A program made the translations under genes and the position numbers. Below are positions 53,221-64,000 of a DNA stretch of 64,000 nucleotides, in pieces (position 1 is the stretch's first letter; each line of letters begins with the position of its first letter). Location of the stretch: contig CM082591.2 in NCBI GenBank assembly GCA_040954595.2, forward strand, positions 4,402,001 to 4,466,000, in the 5' to 3' direction. The DNA comes from Balanoglossus misakiensis. Its lineage: Eukaryota > Hemichordata. The notes beneath the pieces were generated by a model. It searched no databases and was not told the DNA's origin. It saw only the letters and a program-made list of their open reading frames with translations.

Positions 53221-54123
53221 TCATTTCGCAATGTGATCGTCCGAGGCGTTCTCGATCAAGGAGAACTGAGTTTCCTCATCGTCGTTTTCCTCGACGTGGG
53301 AATAAGGGACGCTGTAGACGCCCCTGGCGCGCAGGGTGAGCGACACGATGCCGTAGATGCCCGCCATGACGAAGATCATGGCGGCGATGTGCCACGCGTA
53401 GGCCATGGTAGCGAACATGATGTTGGAGTGGCTGTCCTCGTCCCACTTGGGCCCGCTCAGCGGGTACAGGACGCAGGCGACCTGCCAGAACCACGTCCCC
53501 TGCACCATGATGAAGCAGGTAGAGATGAACGGCAGCAGGGCGTCGTCGCGCTTCCACACCTCGGCCGTCATCACCATACAGTTGATGGCGATGGTGATGA
53601 CCAGCATGTAGTGCACGGTGACGTCCAACTCCGACCGGCCGTGCACGTGGAAGAAGAAGAGCAGCCCCTCGACGAAGAAGGCCAGCGCCATGAAGATCTT
53701 CTCGTACAGGCGCAGACCCGAGACGCAGGTGCGGGCGAGCACGGCGGCCAGGCCGTAGATCCCGAAGAACGTGTACATGGTCGCGTGCTGCCATTTGTTG
53801 CCCCACACGAACGGCCGGTCCGGGTCAGACTTGTTGAACATCTCGAAGTGGCGATAGGGGAACGAGTCCATGGGCGGCAGTTCGACGAGAACACCAATAA
53901 TCCACATACAGATGATCACCACTCCTTCCCAGAACTCCGGTCCCCGCGATCGCATCTTCCTCAGCCGCTGCTTCAGCTTCCCGCCGGCCACAACGGGCTC
54001 CGTTGCCCTTTTCCTGTCCCTGGCATTCCTCGTGATGAAGTAGTAGGAGTACTTAATCGCCCACCAAACGCCGAACATGAAGAAAAATGTCCCGGGGATG
54101 GCGTGGCCTATAAACGTACCCAT
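53221..54123 (-). CDS. TMEM45: TMEM45 family multi-pass membrane protein, single exon
   Basis: An uninterrupted 300-codon frame from ATG 54123 to TGA 53221. It starts MGTFIGHAIPGTFFFMFGVW with WAIKYSYYF after it, matching the TMEM45 start (GHALPGSFFL ... WSVKYP). Other family marks are WQHATMYTFFGIYG, FFVEGLLFFFHVHGRSELD, VQGTWFWQVACVLYPLSG and NIMFATMAYAWHIAA. I count about seven hydrophobic segments. The His-rich membrane positions (WQH, FHVHGR, AWH) are typical of the family. The tail (HVEENDDEETQFSLIEN) is acidic and probably cytosolic. Vertebrate TMEM45A and TMEM45B are about 275 aa and have introns, so the intronless form is notable. Biochemical function is not established for the family. 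The exon is very GC-rich compared with its surroundings. Confidence 0.92.
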   Translation of the reverse strand: MGTFIGHAIPGTFFFMFGVWWAIKYSYYFITRNARDRKRATEPVVAGGKLKQRLRKMRSRGPEFWEGVVIICMWIIGVLVELPPMDSFPYRHFEMFNKSDPDRPFVWGNKWQHATMYTFFGIYGLAAVLARTCVSGLRLYEKIFMALAFFVEGLLFFFHVHGRSELDVTVHYMLVITIAINCMVMTAEVWKRDDALLPFISTCFIMVQGTWFWQVACVLYPLSGPKWDEDSHSNIMFATMAYAWHIAAMIFVMAGIYGIVSLTLRARGVYSVPYSHVEENDDEETQFSLIENASDDHIAK

Positions 54124-57100
54124 CCTCTCTCAGTGTTCTCTCGTAAGCGTGTGGAATGAACGATGCAAATAGCGGATCTATCTAGCCGACGTGTGTCCTT
54201 TTCACTATTCCGCGACTGTTCATATGCTAAGTCTCTGTTATTTCCACACTCGCATTCGGAATCCACCACAACGAAAGACACGGCTGGCTCTCTATCTCAC
54301 CCGCACGTAAGCACTGCGCTGGTGCTATGTTTAACGCGGCGACGCGTTTAATGGTTAACGTGAAAAATGTTCCATCCCCGGGGGGGCCTCTGTGGTGAAA
54401 TTTTCGGTAGGGATGTGCGGCCCCTGTCGCGGACACCGTATCCGCCTTGAAACCGATGACTCGGTGGCGCGTGACCCGTACTGTGCGAGTTCGGTTCGTT
54501 TTCTGACAACGGGGTCGATGTTGGGCCGGTTTTGCACCTGATCACCCGATAAATTTCATCTGGAGTAGCTCAGCTGTCGCGTTTGCGGGACCCCTTTTCG
54601 AGGGGAACATACCCGTGCGTGTCTCAGTATGGTAGAGGCCGTACCCCCCGGTTTTTGCATTCCAAACAAAAACCAGCCGCGCACGGTTCCCCTTTATACA
54701 GAGTACGACAGGTGGAGGCCAGTAAATGGATGTCCTCGCTCCTTTTTCACAACCTCCCATGCGCATCAAAAACGAACCCTTTGGTGAGATTTATAGCTTG
54801 AGAGCTTGTTTCCAAGCAACCTATTGATCGATAACCTCCAGAAACAGGCGTTGGTGGCAGTATCTGAATTCGCCCTTAAAATTCGCGCGGCCGTTCCCTT
54901 GACGACAGCCCGGGGATCGCTACCAGTGGGAGTGTGAGCAGTACATTAAACGGCGTCCTCTCAAAAGAACAGTACGTGTGTATTTGCGGAGTTCTCTCTG
55001 GTGTAGTTCTGGGTCATGTGATTAGATAGTATCTTCTTTGAGTAGCGATGACGTCATGAGACATGAGAATGAATCACGTAGCTAGTATGTACCGAGGGTG
55101 CATGGTCCAATTTATTTTTAGTGGGGAACGTTCATGAAAACAACATTTTCGACGAACATTTTACGCCTTCAAACTTGAAACGAAACTGCAAGAATGTTGG
55201 AAAACAGTACAATAAATACTTGACGTTTTTAATTAGTCACGTAATGGAATGGAATTTTAGTGGGAAAAGTTGCAACGCACTATTAAAAAGACTTCTTGTT
55301 ATTTAAAAATAGTCAAATATCTTGCGGGACACCGGCAAATGTTTGGAATTGTCATTTCTTGATTTTACGGGTGTTTTTTTTTATTGTTTTACGTTCAGAA
55401 GTCACATAGATCACACAATAATGTGACACGGAGAATATGCGCGGTCAAGATGAGATTGGCGCCGGTCGCCTATCACATACCTGTGTGAAAAATATTGCTT
55501 GGCAACGTAAGATAAGAGTCTCTCACATCGTAAACGGGTCCATTAGGCATATCTGTTTTGTGACTGTCTCTCACCGCGTAAATACACTGAGGTGTGTCCT
55601 AACGTGCCCCGCGCCCGCGTCTGTCGAGATGCAAAACGCCCCTGAGCAAATAATTGCTCATAATTTTTCAGCGCGAAGTCTACTAACCCAGTCGCGTTAC
55701 ATAACTTCTCTTTCTGGAGATCCCTTGAACAATTATTGACAACTGAAATGCCAACAAGCTAATAATGTAATCCGGTTCCAAATCGTGTCGATGACGAGTT
55801 TCGGCGAAGTTAAAAGGGGTGTGTACAGACAGCTGCGCAAATTTAGCCACGGTTACAATGAGAACTCGAGATCAGCCAATGACAGATTTTTACAGGGTGG
55901 CCACACGAATTAAAATGCCTCTCCACATCAGATGTGATTGTATAACTTTAATTATTGGAGCCTAGAATGTAACTTGAAATATGCAGATTTATTTAGGGTT
56001 CGGGTCTATTTATGGATATTTTAGACAGATTTGTTTAATACAGATATCTGTGGCATTGTTTATAATTTACTATACCCCTGGAGCGGCGCGAAAGAGTTGT
56101 AGCTTTTTTTTCTTTTTCATAAAACATTAGTTTGCCTTTTAATAGCTTACGTAAATCTACATGCCACAGAAAAACAAAGGAATCAATGTCTCATCTACAT
56201 ACTTCTATACAATTTTTGTTCAAAGGTATTTTGTCCTTTGCATTTCTACATGCGGTGATTCAAACCTTCTCCGATATCAAACGACAGACCATTTGAATGT
56301 GTTCATTAGTGACTACCGTTATTAGAAACAGAAGTACGTATGCACTTTCAATCTTCAAGCCGATAAGCATATCATGCTGTCTTCCTACAGAAGACCCAGG
56401 GGTGCGCGCTTTGACGCATATACATGTATTCTGTTTCCGTACCGATATACAGTGAACCCGAACATCTTTGCATAGTACACTGTTATATATACATGTACCT
56501 CAGTAAATCACTCAACTTTATTTGCAAACCAAAGTCTTCTCAGCACCTCGTTGGTTTGATGTGGATCAGTATCGGAAGAACCGGTCGCTTGGGGCGCTCT
56601 GCTAATCTCTTTTACTGCAGCGTATAGTGTAGCCTATGATCATGATGATTTTATTACGCCAACAAGCCCAATCCACAGACTCAATGACATATTAACCAAA
56701 ACAAATCATACCACAGATATAAGCACCAAACCACGAAACGTGGCCGAGGGACACAAAATGTAAACCAAACTCACGGAGAGTCAATGCATGTACCTGAACA
56801 AGAACGAACTCATACCAACAAACGTCTCACTGATTCCGCTAAGCACCGTGCACCTATGCAAGGTCACGACTGTGGCCTGTGTTACGCGTTTTGTCAGCCT
56901 TGTCTCATTAGCACGTGCTGCTTGTCATTATTCGTCGATAATGAGCTTGCACTGACCTACACACACGCCCGACGCTAGTGGTTGGAACGTGGTTGGGAAC
57001 CACTTTCACACTTCAGCCCGACCCCCACCGCAGGACTTCACAAACAATCTGCATCACAATGCTATTCCACCATGCCGGGCGCGCGTGGGCAATCAACGTG

Positions 57101-57210
57101 GTATACAGTACTCCGCACGTGCATAAAGTACGAGTATTTATTCTGCTACCAGCTGTAGATCACAGACAGGCACAGTCGTGGTGAAAGTCAAAATAACGCA
57201 CAAAATAACC
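54124..57210. other. intergenic region between TMEM45 and AMT
   Basis: CpG-rich for about 800 bp upstream of TMEM45, fitting its promoter. Further right it becomes AT-rich, with the degenerate MITE copy at 55810-55951. The frames at 55437-55739 and 56424-56627 have no similarity. The promoter of AMT exon 1a should lie just left of 57211. Confidence 0.45.
55810..55951. mobile_element. diverged TTAA-ended MITE copy
   Basis: Starts TTAAAAGGGGTGTG and ends TATAACTTTAA. The interior gagatcagccaatgacagat resembles gagatctagccaatcacaga of the element at 26513-26692, in the same orientation. Confidence 0.55.
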
Positions 57211-57337
57211 ATGGCAGATCCGTACTTGAACTTGACGGAGGCCCTGAATGACCTGGCCGAGGTCTCAAACTCCCTCGAGTCACTTCAGTTCAACATGGAC
57301 CAGTTTTTCCTGATCATCATGGGCTGTCTTATATTTT
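57211..57337 (+). CDS. AMT: alternative first exon 1a of the AMT ammonium transporter gene
   Basis: Encodes 42 codons plus one base: MADPYLNLTEALNDLAE ... FNMDQFFLIIMGCLIF, then donor GTAAGTACA. The last part matches the start of AMT helix 1 and is parallel to exon 1b at 58518 ([13 protein letters not shown]). Both exons stop in the same phase (one T) and share the same donor bases. No second AMT exon lies between them, so 1a most likely splices to 59735 and gives a 512-aa isoform. It could instead be a relic of a duplicated exon, but the frame and donor are intact. Confidence 0.8.
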
Positions 57338-58155
57338 GTAAGTACAGAAATTTCCATCACTTTCCCATTCCTTTGTCTGGTGGCGCTGTGGGGGGTCAGT
57401 CGCACCACTGTCTGACATACCGAATGAAAATTACGAGTCTTTATTGCTCTCTTGTTGGATTAAAAAAATTGTGACATTTCTCGGGCTACCAGAAAAAGAA
57501 ATGGCAGTGTTCAGTGTTTGAAAAGAATTTACGTGAGGATATTATTTTAGCCAATTTTGGCAACTTTCGATAAGGAATTTCACAACTATCAGGACCAAGG
57601 TGCCGAAAATGCGTAATAAGCGTGGCTACCAGCTCAGACCCACAGACAGTAGAGGGTGTCTATGCTCATACGTACTAGTATATTGAGAATGAGAAATGAG
57701 AAATGTATATGTACTCGTACCATAGTAATTACATGTAATGCCCTGCGCTTGCTCAACTTCATGGTGCGGACATTGGTATTCTATGCCATAGGCTTTGTCC
57801 TCGGCCAGGACAATTCTACCGCCAGAATATACATCAAAAGCAGACGGTAAAAAATTCCATCACACTTTTTCGGGGATTTAGGGGGGGGGGTTGGTTGACA
57901 TCGTGAGGAAAGAAAGTCACCCCCCCCCCCATCTGCTTTGGCCAGTCGCCTGTCCTTGACACCTCGTTCAAGGTCTCTAAGGTGATGATGTGGCCTGGCG
58001 CCATGGCAACGTGGTGGGACTATAATGTGGGTGGCGGCACAAAACTTTAAGGCTACGCGTGAACGTGAACACAAGAGAAATTGGCGCGAAAAACACGAAT
58101 ATGATGAAGACGCACATTGGACCCCAACAACCCGTTTTCGCACACAATGCCTATT

Positions 58156-58290
58156 TTAAAGGGACACTGTCGCCTACGTATGGTGGCGCTCTTTTTTCGT
58201 GTATGCCACCCACTGAAAATCTATGATATGAGAAATTGTGTCTCACAGTGGCATATGGGTCAATTGGAATGTAGTCGCCCTAAAAACTAT
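58156..58290. mobile_element. fragment of the TTAA MITE family, inverted interior
   Basis: Starts TTAAAGGGACACTGTCGCC. atgccacccactgaaaatct is close to the reverse complement of agattttcagtgggtggcac in the copy at 26513. The right end is not clear. Confidence 0.45.
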
Positions 58291-58517
58291 TTGGTATTTT
58301 GTCAAGGAATAACAGCCTCAAATTTTTGGAATGTGGTAAAATAATGCGTTGTATTGAAACGTTTATCAAGTCCTTTGTCATCGCTTGTTTTGCATGAAAA
58401 AAACGGTTACATCACGTAATTGCATATTGATAAAGGGTTTTCCTGGGGCTCGACGCTGGCTCGGTTCAGTACGGTCCGCGGGAGAAAGTTGCCGGTTGAC
58501 AGCAGCGTCGTGCAATC

Positions 58518-61500
58518 ATGGAGAACGCTTTGGCAGCGAACATGACGGCCGTCGAGGAGCATCTACGCGCCGTGTCCACCTCCCTGGATGCGCTCCGATC
58601 AAACGCCGACCACTTCTTCCTTCTTATCATGGCGTGTCTGATCTTCTGTAAGTACATGCACACAAAACGTCATCGCTCCCCGCGAGGTGTGCGCGTAGGG
58701 CGTGGATCTGCCACACTCGCACTTTCACAATGTCTGGGTGCGCTGAACCAATTACGGCCAATAGGTTCATGGTCCACCCCGTGTGGGGAACTCCGTAGTG
58801 AAATTTCACATGAGTTCGCTAAATGGTTTATCACCATACAAGAGCTGGTCAATGATCGGCTTAGATTTTACATTGTGGTATTTTCTTCGCTGCAAATGAA
58901 AATGTGTAACACAGAACCCCACCCCTTATATGTAGCGCGGAAGCTGATTTGCGACAGCGATTTGCCTTGGACTGCAGTACTGTAACTGTCTCCTTTTCTG
59001 ACAGTGCTTTTCTTGGATCGAGTGCGACTCTTATGTCCTGCCTGCACCAGTCAAAGACATAGAAAATACGAGAACATTTTTGCGCATGTTGGAATGAACG
59101 GCCGAATAGTGAAGGTTTTGTTTATATTGATGGCACGGACAGATCAAATCCCAGTGTCGGCGATCACACATTTACGTTGTGCCGCCATGATTTTTGTGTA
59201 CATCAGCGTTCACAATTATGTCGCCGGTTTCGGACACGTTATTTTGACCATGCCTTGGGAATTTCCGGGGGAATTTCATATCATCTCGATAAATTTTCTG
59301 TCCACTGCGTCTGTGAGTCCCAAACATGCTAGGATCACGCAGTCGCAGCATGTATGAATATATTCATGACACTGTTAACAGGTGGACAATAGAAATTTCC
59401 ATTTCAATGGCGTTTTATCACAGTCAGGGGAAGCACTTCACACCGCAATATGCTAATTAGAAAATCTGGAAACCAAAATATCCGAAGAGATCCTTTGTTT
59501 GGAAGGAACTTATGACCGAGAAATTCGTTCCGGAAATTTCTTTTTCGTTATTACTGAGAGACTAAAATAAAAGCGACACCTCGAGGTTTGTCTAGGATAT
59601 TCGCAAAGTTTAGATAAGTTGTTGTTTTTTCTTTGAACTATCGCCGAACAGTCTGTGATGTTTCGTTAGAAATCCAGTGTTTAAATCTATTATTATTATA
59701 ATAACAAATAAAATAAAAAAATTATAATTTGCAGTTATGCAGTGTGGGTTTGCCTTCTTAGAAGCTGGGTCGGTTCGAAGCAAGAATACAACGAATATCC
59801 TTATCAAGAATCTTCTGGATGTTTGTAAGTGACATTGTATGATATCAATTCTATTCGTTGTTATAGATTGAGTCTTGGTATGCCCGTTAATCGTGAGGTT
59901 GGGTCCAAAATGATGATGATGATGATGATGATGATGAAGATGATGATGACGATATTACTGGTGTTGAAGTTCAGCTGTAAACTACAGAGCTAAACACGGT
60001 GCTTGTAATCTCTCCACACAGGTTTGGGAGCGTTCGCTTACTGGGCCGTCGGTTACGCCTTTGCGTTCGGCGGCGGCAACAAGTTCATCGGAAACAGACA
60101 CTTCTTCTTCGAGAGCCTCAGCAATGACATGCTGTCCCACTGGTTCTTCCATTTCGTCTTCGCCGCCACCGCTGCAACTATCGTCTCGGGCGCCATGGCC
60201 GAGAGGACCGAGTTTGGTGCATATATGATCTACAGCTGCATCATCACAGGTCAGTTTTGAAACTAAAACTACGGATGTATTAGGCAAAGTCGCCGACGCT
60301 TCAAAGCGTATCGAAATCGGACCGTATGTGATTTTTTTTTATCTTTTCAGGGTTAGTTTATCCAGTTGTGAGTCACTGGGCGTGGGCCGAGGAAGGATGG
60401 TTGTATATTGGTCCTGGCAATGACATAACATATCAGGTGAGTCCGTGTACACTATAAGGTTAGACACATTAAATTAAAAAGGCCATCATCGCTCGATGTC
60501 AGTTTGTATCTCCGACAGCTAGCGCCACCTATCTTCTCTCTCGTGCCATTTTTGCAGGATTTTGCTGGCAGTGGAGTGGTCCACGTGGTCGGAGGGACGT
60601 CCGCTTTGGTGGGTGCTGCCATACTGGGACCGAGAATCGGACGATTTGTGAACGGCAAGCCCGTCAACATCTCAGGACACACTGTACCGGTGCGTATTAC
60701 ACATCAATAGGCCGTTTTCCGAATTCCACGAGACCCCGCGAAATTACACACATGCGCATAAGACGATCGTCGGCCTTTAAGACATCTCTGAAATCTCTGA
60801 ACCCTTTAAATTTCTTCTTGTTTCTCTTTTAGCTTGTAGCGCTCGGTGGCTTCATCCTGATGTTCGGATTCTTCGCTTTCAACGGCGGCTCCCAAGCCAG
60901 CATCTCGCAGCCAGGTGATGGTCCCGTGGTTTCATTGGCTATCGTGAACACCGTCATCGCTGGCAGCTTCGGGGCACTGGTTGCCTTGGCGATACACAGG
61001 ATGGGCGCCTTTTCCTCTGGGGCACAGTGGAGTCTGCTGACTACCATCAACGGCGCCCTCACAGGCATGGTAAGTATAATTGAAGTTGGGCCGAGATCTC
61101 ATTTGCAATTATGTAGTCTGGCACTTTAAAACGAACATGTCAGTTTTGAAAAAATCTAATGGCGACGATCGAGATTTTATTGTGGTTTCTCCGTGTGGCC
61201 TGACAACACAGGCGAATGTGACTGTATAACTAAACTTGAGATGTTCCATCCCCAAAGAATGTAGGCCTTTTTAACTACAACTCTTCGTCTTTAAATTATT
61301 CTCCAGGTTGCTATTTGTGCTGGGTGTTGTTGCGTTCATCCTTGGGCTGCTTGTATCATTGGTGTCATAGCCGGTGTGACATACCTCTTCTGGAGCTGGG
61401 CAGTTCTCAAAGTTGGAATTGACGACCCCCTCGACGCAGTCGCTGGTAAGATTTTGAGCAACGTGCATTTCATTCAAAAAATGTATCAAATTTTGAACAA

Positions 61501-63313
61501 ACAGCAGCAAATTATGGCGCGAAACTAATACACGGCCAGTCATCGATTCGGCGCTGTTAGACCAGGCGCCCAAATTTGAGTAAAATGTAGGTACATGTAA
61601 GTAGACATTTTGTACATGTTTTGCAAATGAAATGCAATATGGAGCACCTAACACTGATTATGTTGTCTGCTTTTCTAGTTCACATGGGTGGCGGTATATG
61701 GGGAGTCGTATCCGTGCCGATACTAGCAACTGATACAGGCATCCTGTTCAACATCTCCGAATCAGTGGCCTGGCAGGTAAGTTCTCTAGCCTACTACATT
61801 TGACCTCTGAACGCCACTAGACGTGACTAGACATATGGACTGCAGGCTTGCTACTTTGTAAACACACCATTGACTTTGTTCCCTGCCAATCGATACATGC
61901 TATATCAAAGTATCATAGAAATGAGATACAAAGTAACGAAGCATTCTATGCCATGATGTACATTGTATATACAATGTAACAACCACATTGATTGCAATAA
62001 AGTACATGTACAATGTAACAGGTAACATGTTACCTACGTCGACTTTCTGGCAACTATGTAACAATAAGAGGTACCCATACGCACAGTCGCAGACATGGCG
62101 ACGCTCACACTTTAAACGTTCAAAATTAACATGAGGCGATTTTCTTTTATCAACAAGGCATTTGGATGGAACTTGGCCGGTCTTGGCGCCATCGTAGCTT
62201 GGTCGGGAATGATTTCACTGATGCTCTTCGGCATCCTCTACACAACCGATACACTGAGAGTCAGCCCAGAATTAGAACAGAAAGGTAAGCTCAAGGCAAG
62301 CGGTGATTTTCAATCCCCGGTCACATAAGTCCTTGTTGATGGTGGACGTTTATGAGATAGAAAACCTTTGTTTTTCCACTCAGCTAACGACTCGTGCTGA
62401 TCTGGCTGAATAACCAAAATCACAAACAAGAGAACATATACACTTCCAGTTTGCAAGCAAGCCATGTGGCCAATTTCCCTGACCCTGTTTATGAAGCATA
62501 GAGGCCATTTTTCATTCATTCATTGAATTGTCTTTTTACCATATAGGGCTTGATATTCCCAAACACGGCGAACCCGCCTACCCAGTGGACAGCTATGGAC
62601 ACGGTTGGGGTGGAATGGGCCATGCACTGGCCGAAGAGACCAAACCCAGCCTGAACGGAATCGACAATCCAGGTAAGAACCTCTTACTCCCACGACCTCG
62701 TCCGCGGGCATTTTTTACATTTCATTTCCCTCAAAATGCTATGTGCTAACGACAACAGTATTCACATATAAACAAGAATTGCTAGTATATCACAGAGAAA
62801 ACCCATATGCTTCACAGCTTAGTGAAAGCATTGTAAATTTTACTCAAGAACTTTGTCTTGAATTCAAGCATTATTTTAACCCTTGTTTTATATTTACAGT
62901 GGTGATCATCGACTATCCACCAGATATGGAAAAGAGGAAGATATCAGATAGCGAAACAGGTACTGAAAATCATTATGTAACCGGTTTCAATATGCATGTA
63001 CATGTCCTACTAGTAGTAAGCTTATGCATTGGATTATTTACAGACGACACCTCCATGATTATCATACATTTTCATCGTCGACCTAATTTAATACAACTTG
63101 CAACCTAAATTATTATATTTTGCATCATACGAACAGTGTTATCGAGGAATGCGTCGTTGATTACTTATGTATGCTACTGTATTCCCGTTGAATCTTTGTT
63201 CTTTTTTCTCTCGACCCCATGAAGGTAATGGAGTAAACGGACAGCCACACCACGATGTCGGGGTCTCGACTGACTTGGAACCCGAGGATGAAACGATTGA
63301 TACGCCGCTATAA
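58518..63313 (+). CDS. AMT: AMT-type ammonium transporter, 12 exons (with first exon 1b)
   Basis: Exons: 58518-58647, 59735-59824, 60022-60249, 60351-60436, 60558-60689, 60833-61069, 61307-61445, 61679-61776, 62158-62284, 62547-62672, 62900-62959, 63225-63313. They total 1,542 nt and encode 513 aa. It is a channel-like ammonium transporter of the Amt/Mep/Rh superfamily, expected as an 11-helix trimer in the plasma membrane. Marks: [49 protein letters not shown] with ILGPRIGR, and both pore histidines, H158 in VVSHWAW and H349 in VHMGGGIWG. The sequence is AMT1-like (plant and invertebrate type), not Rh. The C-terminal tail (from about residue 432) is polar, with TIDTPL at the end. An alternative first exon is at 57211. 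The gene probably serves ammonia uptake or excretion; direction cannot be told from sequence. Confidence 0.95.
59909..59955. repeat. trinucleotide microsatellite (GAT)n in AMT intron
   Basis: About ten gat units followed by gaa and more gat, between the exons at 59735-59824 and 60022-60249. Confidence 0.95.
61900..62110. repeat. inverted copy of the ACTTTGTATTACACTGTA element in AMT intron
   Basis: gatacaaagtaacgaagcat, gccatgatgtacattgtata and caatgtaacaaccacattg read as the reverse complement of the family at 30550, 31760 and 39330; the cgcacagtcgcagacatggc part also fits the flank. It sits just before the exon at 62158. Confidence 0.6.
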
Positions 63314-64000
63314 ATATACACCGCACCATGCAACAAGTTGTTCTAGATTTTTGGTATGGTGGCCGGTGGGGGCGATCTTTAAACAACGGGGGTGCCTAGC
63401 CTTGGAACTTGCCTACGCATGTCCGTCGAGGTGGAAGGGATTACAGTTGTTGGGAAACGTTCTGACAGTTTTGCCTATTACAGTGGAACACACATCCGGG
63501 GCTGTTTCTGCAAGCCGCAACTCAAAATGTGTTTATAGTAGATACATGTTATAATTTAGAGGGGTGGAAAGATTCTCTTGTTCAAACTGTCAGACGATGG
63601 CAGTTATGAAATTCCATGGGTATTATTTATACATTTCTATGTATGTGTACAGTATATAGCATAAACAGTAATCAATGTTAAATTACACATATGCGCGCAC
63701 ACCAATTATTACTCAGGGGATGTGTTTATAGTAAGTTAAGTCCTTTTTCGACTGCTCATCATAAATATAGACTTTATAGTTACTAGGTAAGCCTATTTTT
63801 CTTGCCTTGACCAAAATATTGTACCGAACAAAACTATTTACCGATTGCCGACTAGAAAAGGGCGAGAGGAACAGCTGTATATTTTGATATTTTTCAGTAT
63901 TAAAAATCGTTCACAAGTACTTGTTTTATCGAGTCTGGTTTCTTGTGTTTAACACATTTTGAGACCCAGTATTTTGCTCAGTTATACGTGTGAAAGCTGT
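63314..64000. other. 3' region of AMT and downstream DNA
   Basis: AT-rich after the TAA at 63311-63313, with no strong AATAAA. No other coding sequence is visible to the window edge. Confidence 0.45.

Noticed and set aside
53233-54159. 308-codon frame antisense to TMEM45
   Set aside because: Shadow of the GC-rich TMEM45 exon; Arg/His/Asp-rich composition and no family resemblance.

Overview
The window is eukaryotic nuclear DNA from an animal. Coding exons are split by many short GT-AG introns (about 80 to 2,600 bp), intergenic DNA is AT-rich, and dispersed palindromic and TTAA-ended elements are common. The protein set (BLTP3/UHRF1BP1L, an SLCO/OATP carrier, ACCS-like enzyme, PTGR1, TMEM45, plant-type AMT ammonium transporter), with an AMT-type protein alongside vertebrate-like ACCS, PTGR1 and TMEM45, suggests an invertebrate deuterostome. 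A cephalochordate (amphioxus) is my best guess. That is inference; no marker here proves it.

Layout. 1-1486: upstream DNA with a TATA box. 1487-12684 (+): complete 16-exon BLTP3-type bridge-like lipid transfer protein; the exons join in frame to 1,677 aa. 12685-13730: its 3' UTR. 13.9-19.3 kb: start-like exon, a second exon-like segment and a 3.1 kb minisatellite, probably an unrecognised gene. 20774-21404 (-): candidate two-exon small membrane protein. 23126-27425 (-): complete 8-exon SLCO/OATP transporter (715 aa, Kazal domain). 30296-34687 (+): complete 12-exon ACCS-like PLP enzyme (434 aa). 35609-38779 (+): complete 9-exon prostaglandin reductase 1 (331 aa). 38.8-53.2 kb: gene-poor, rich in palindromes and simple repeats. 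53221-54123 (-): single-exon TMEM45-family membrane protein. 57211-63313 (+): complete AMT-type ammonium transporter (512 or 513 aa) with two alternative first exons.

The genes look independent, not like an operon or cluster. SLCO and ACCS are divergent across a 2.6 kb gap; ACCS and PTGR1 are head-to-tail 0.9 kb apart. I found no transposase, reverse transcriptase, rRNA or CRISPR. Nothing looks like a new multi-gene system. The most interesting signals are the paired alternative first exons of AMT, the minisatellite whose 87-bp period keeps one frame open for 526 codons, a perfect 107-bp inverted repeat, and dispersed non-autonomous element families in the introns. Exon boundaries were read by hand from splice consensus and protein similarity, and each main gene closes to a whole number of codons.
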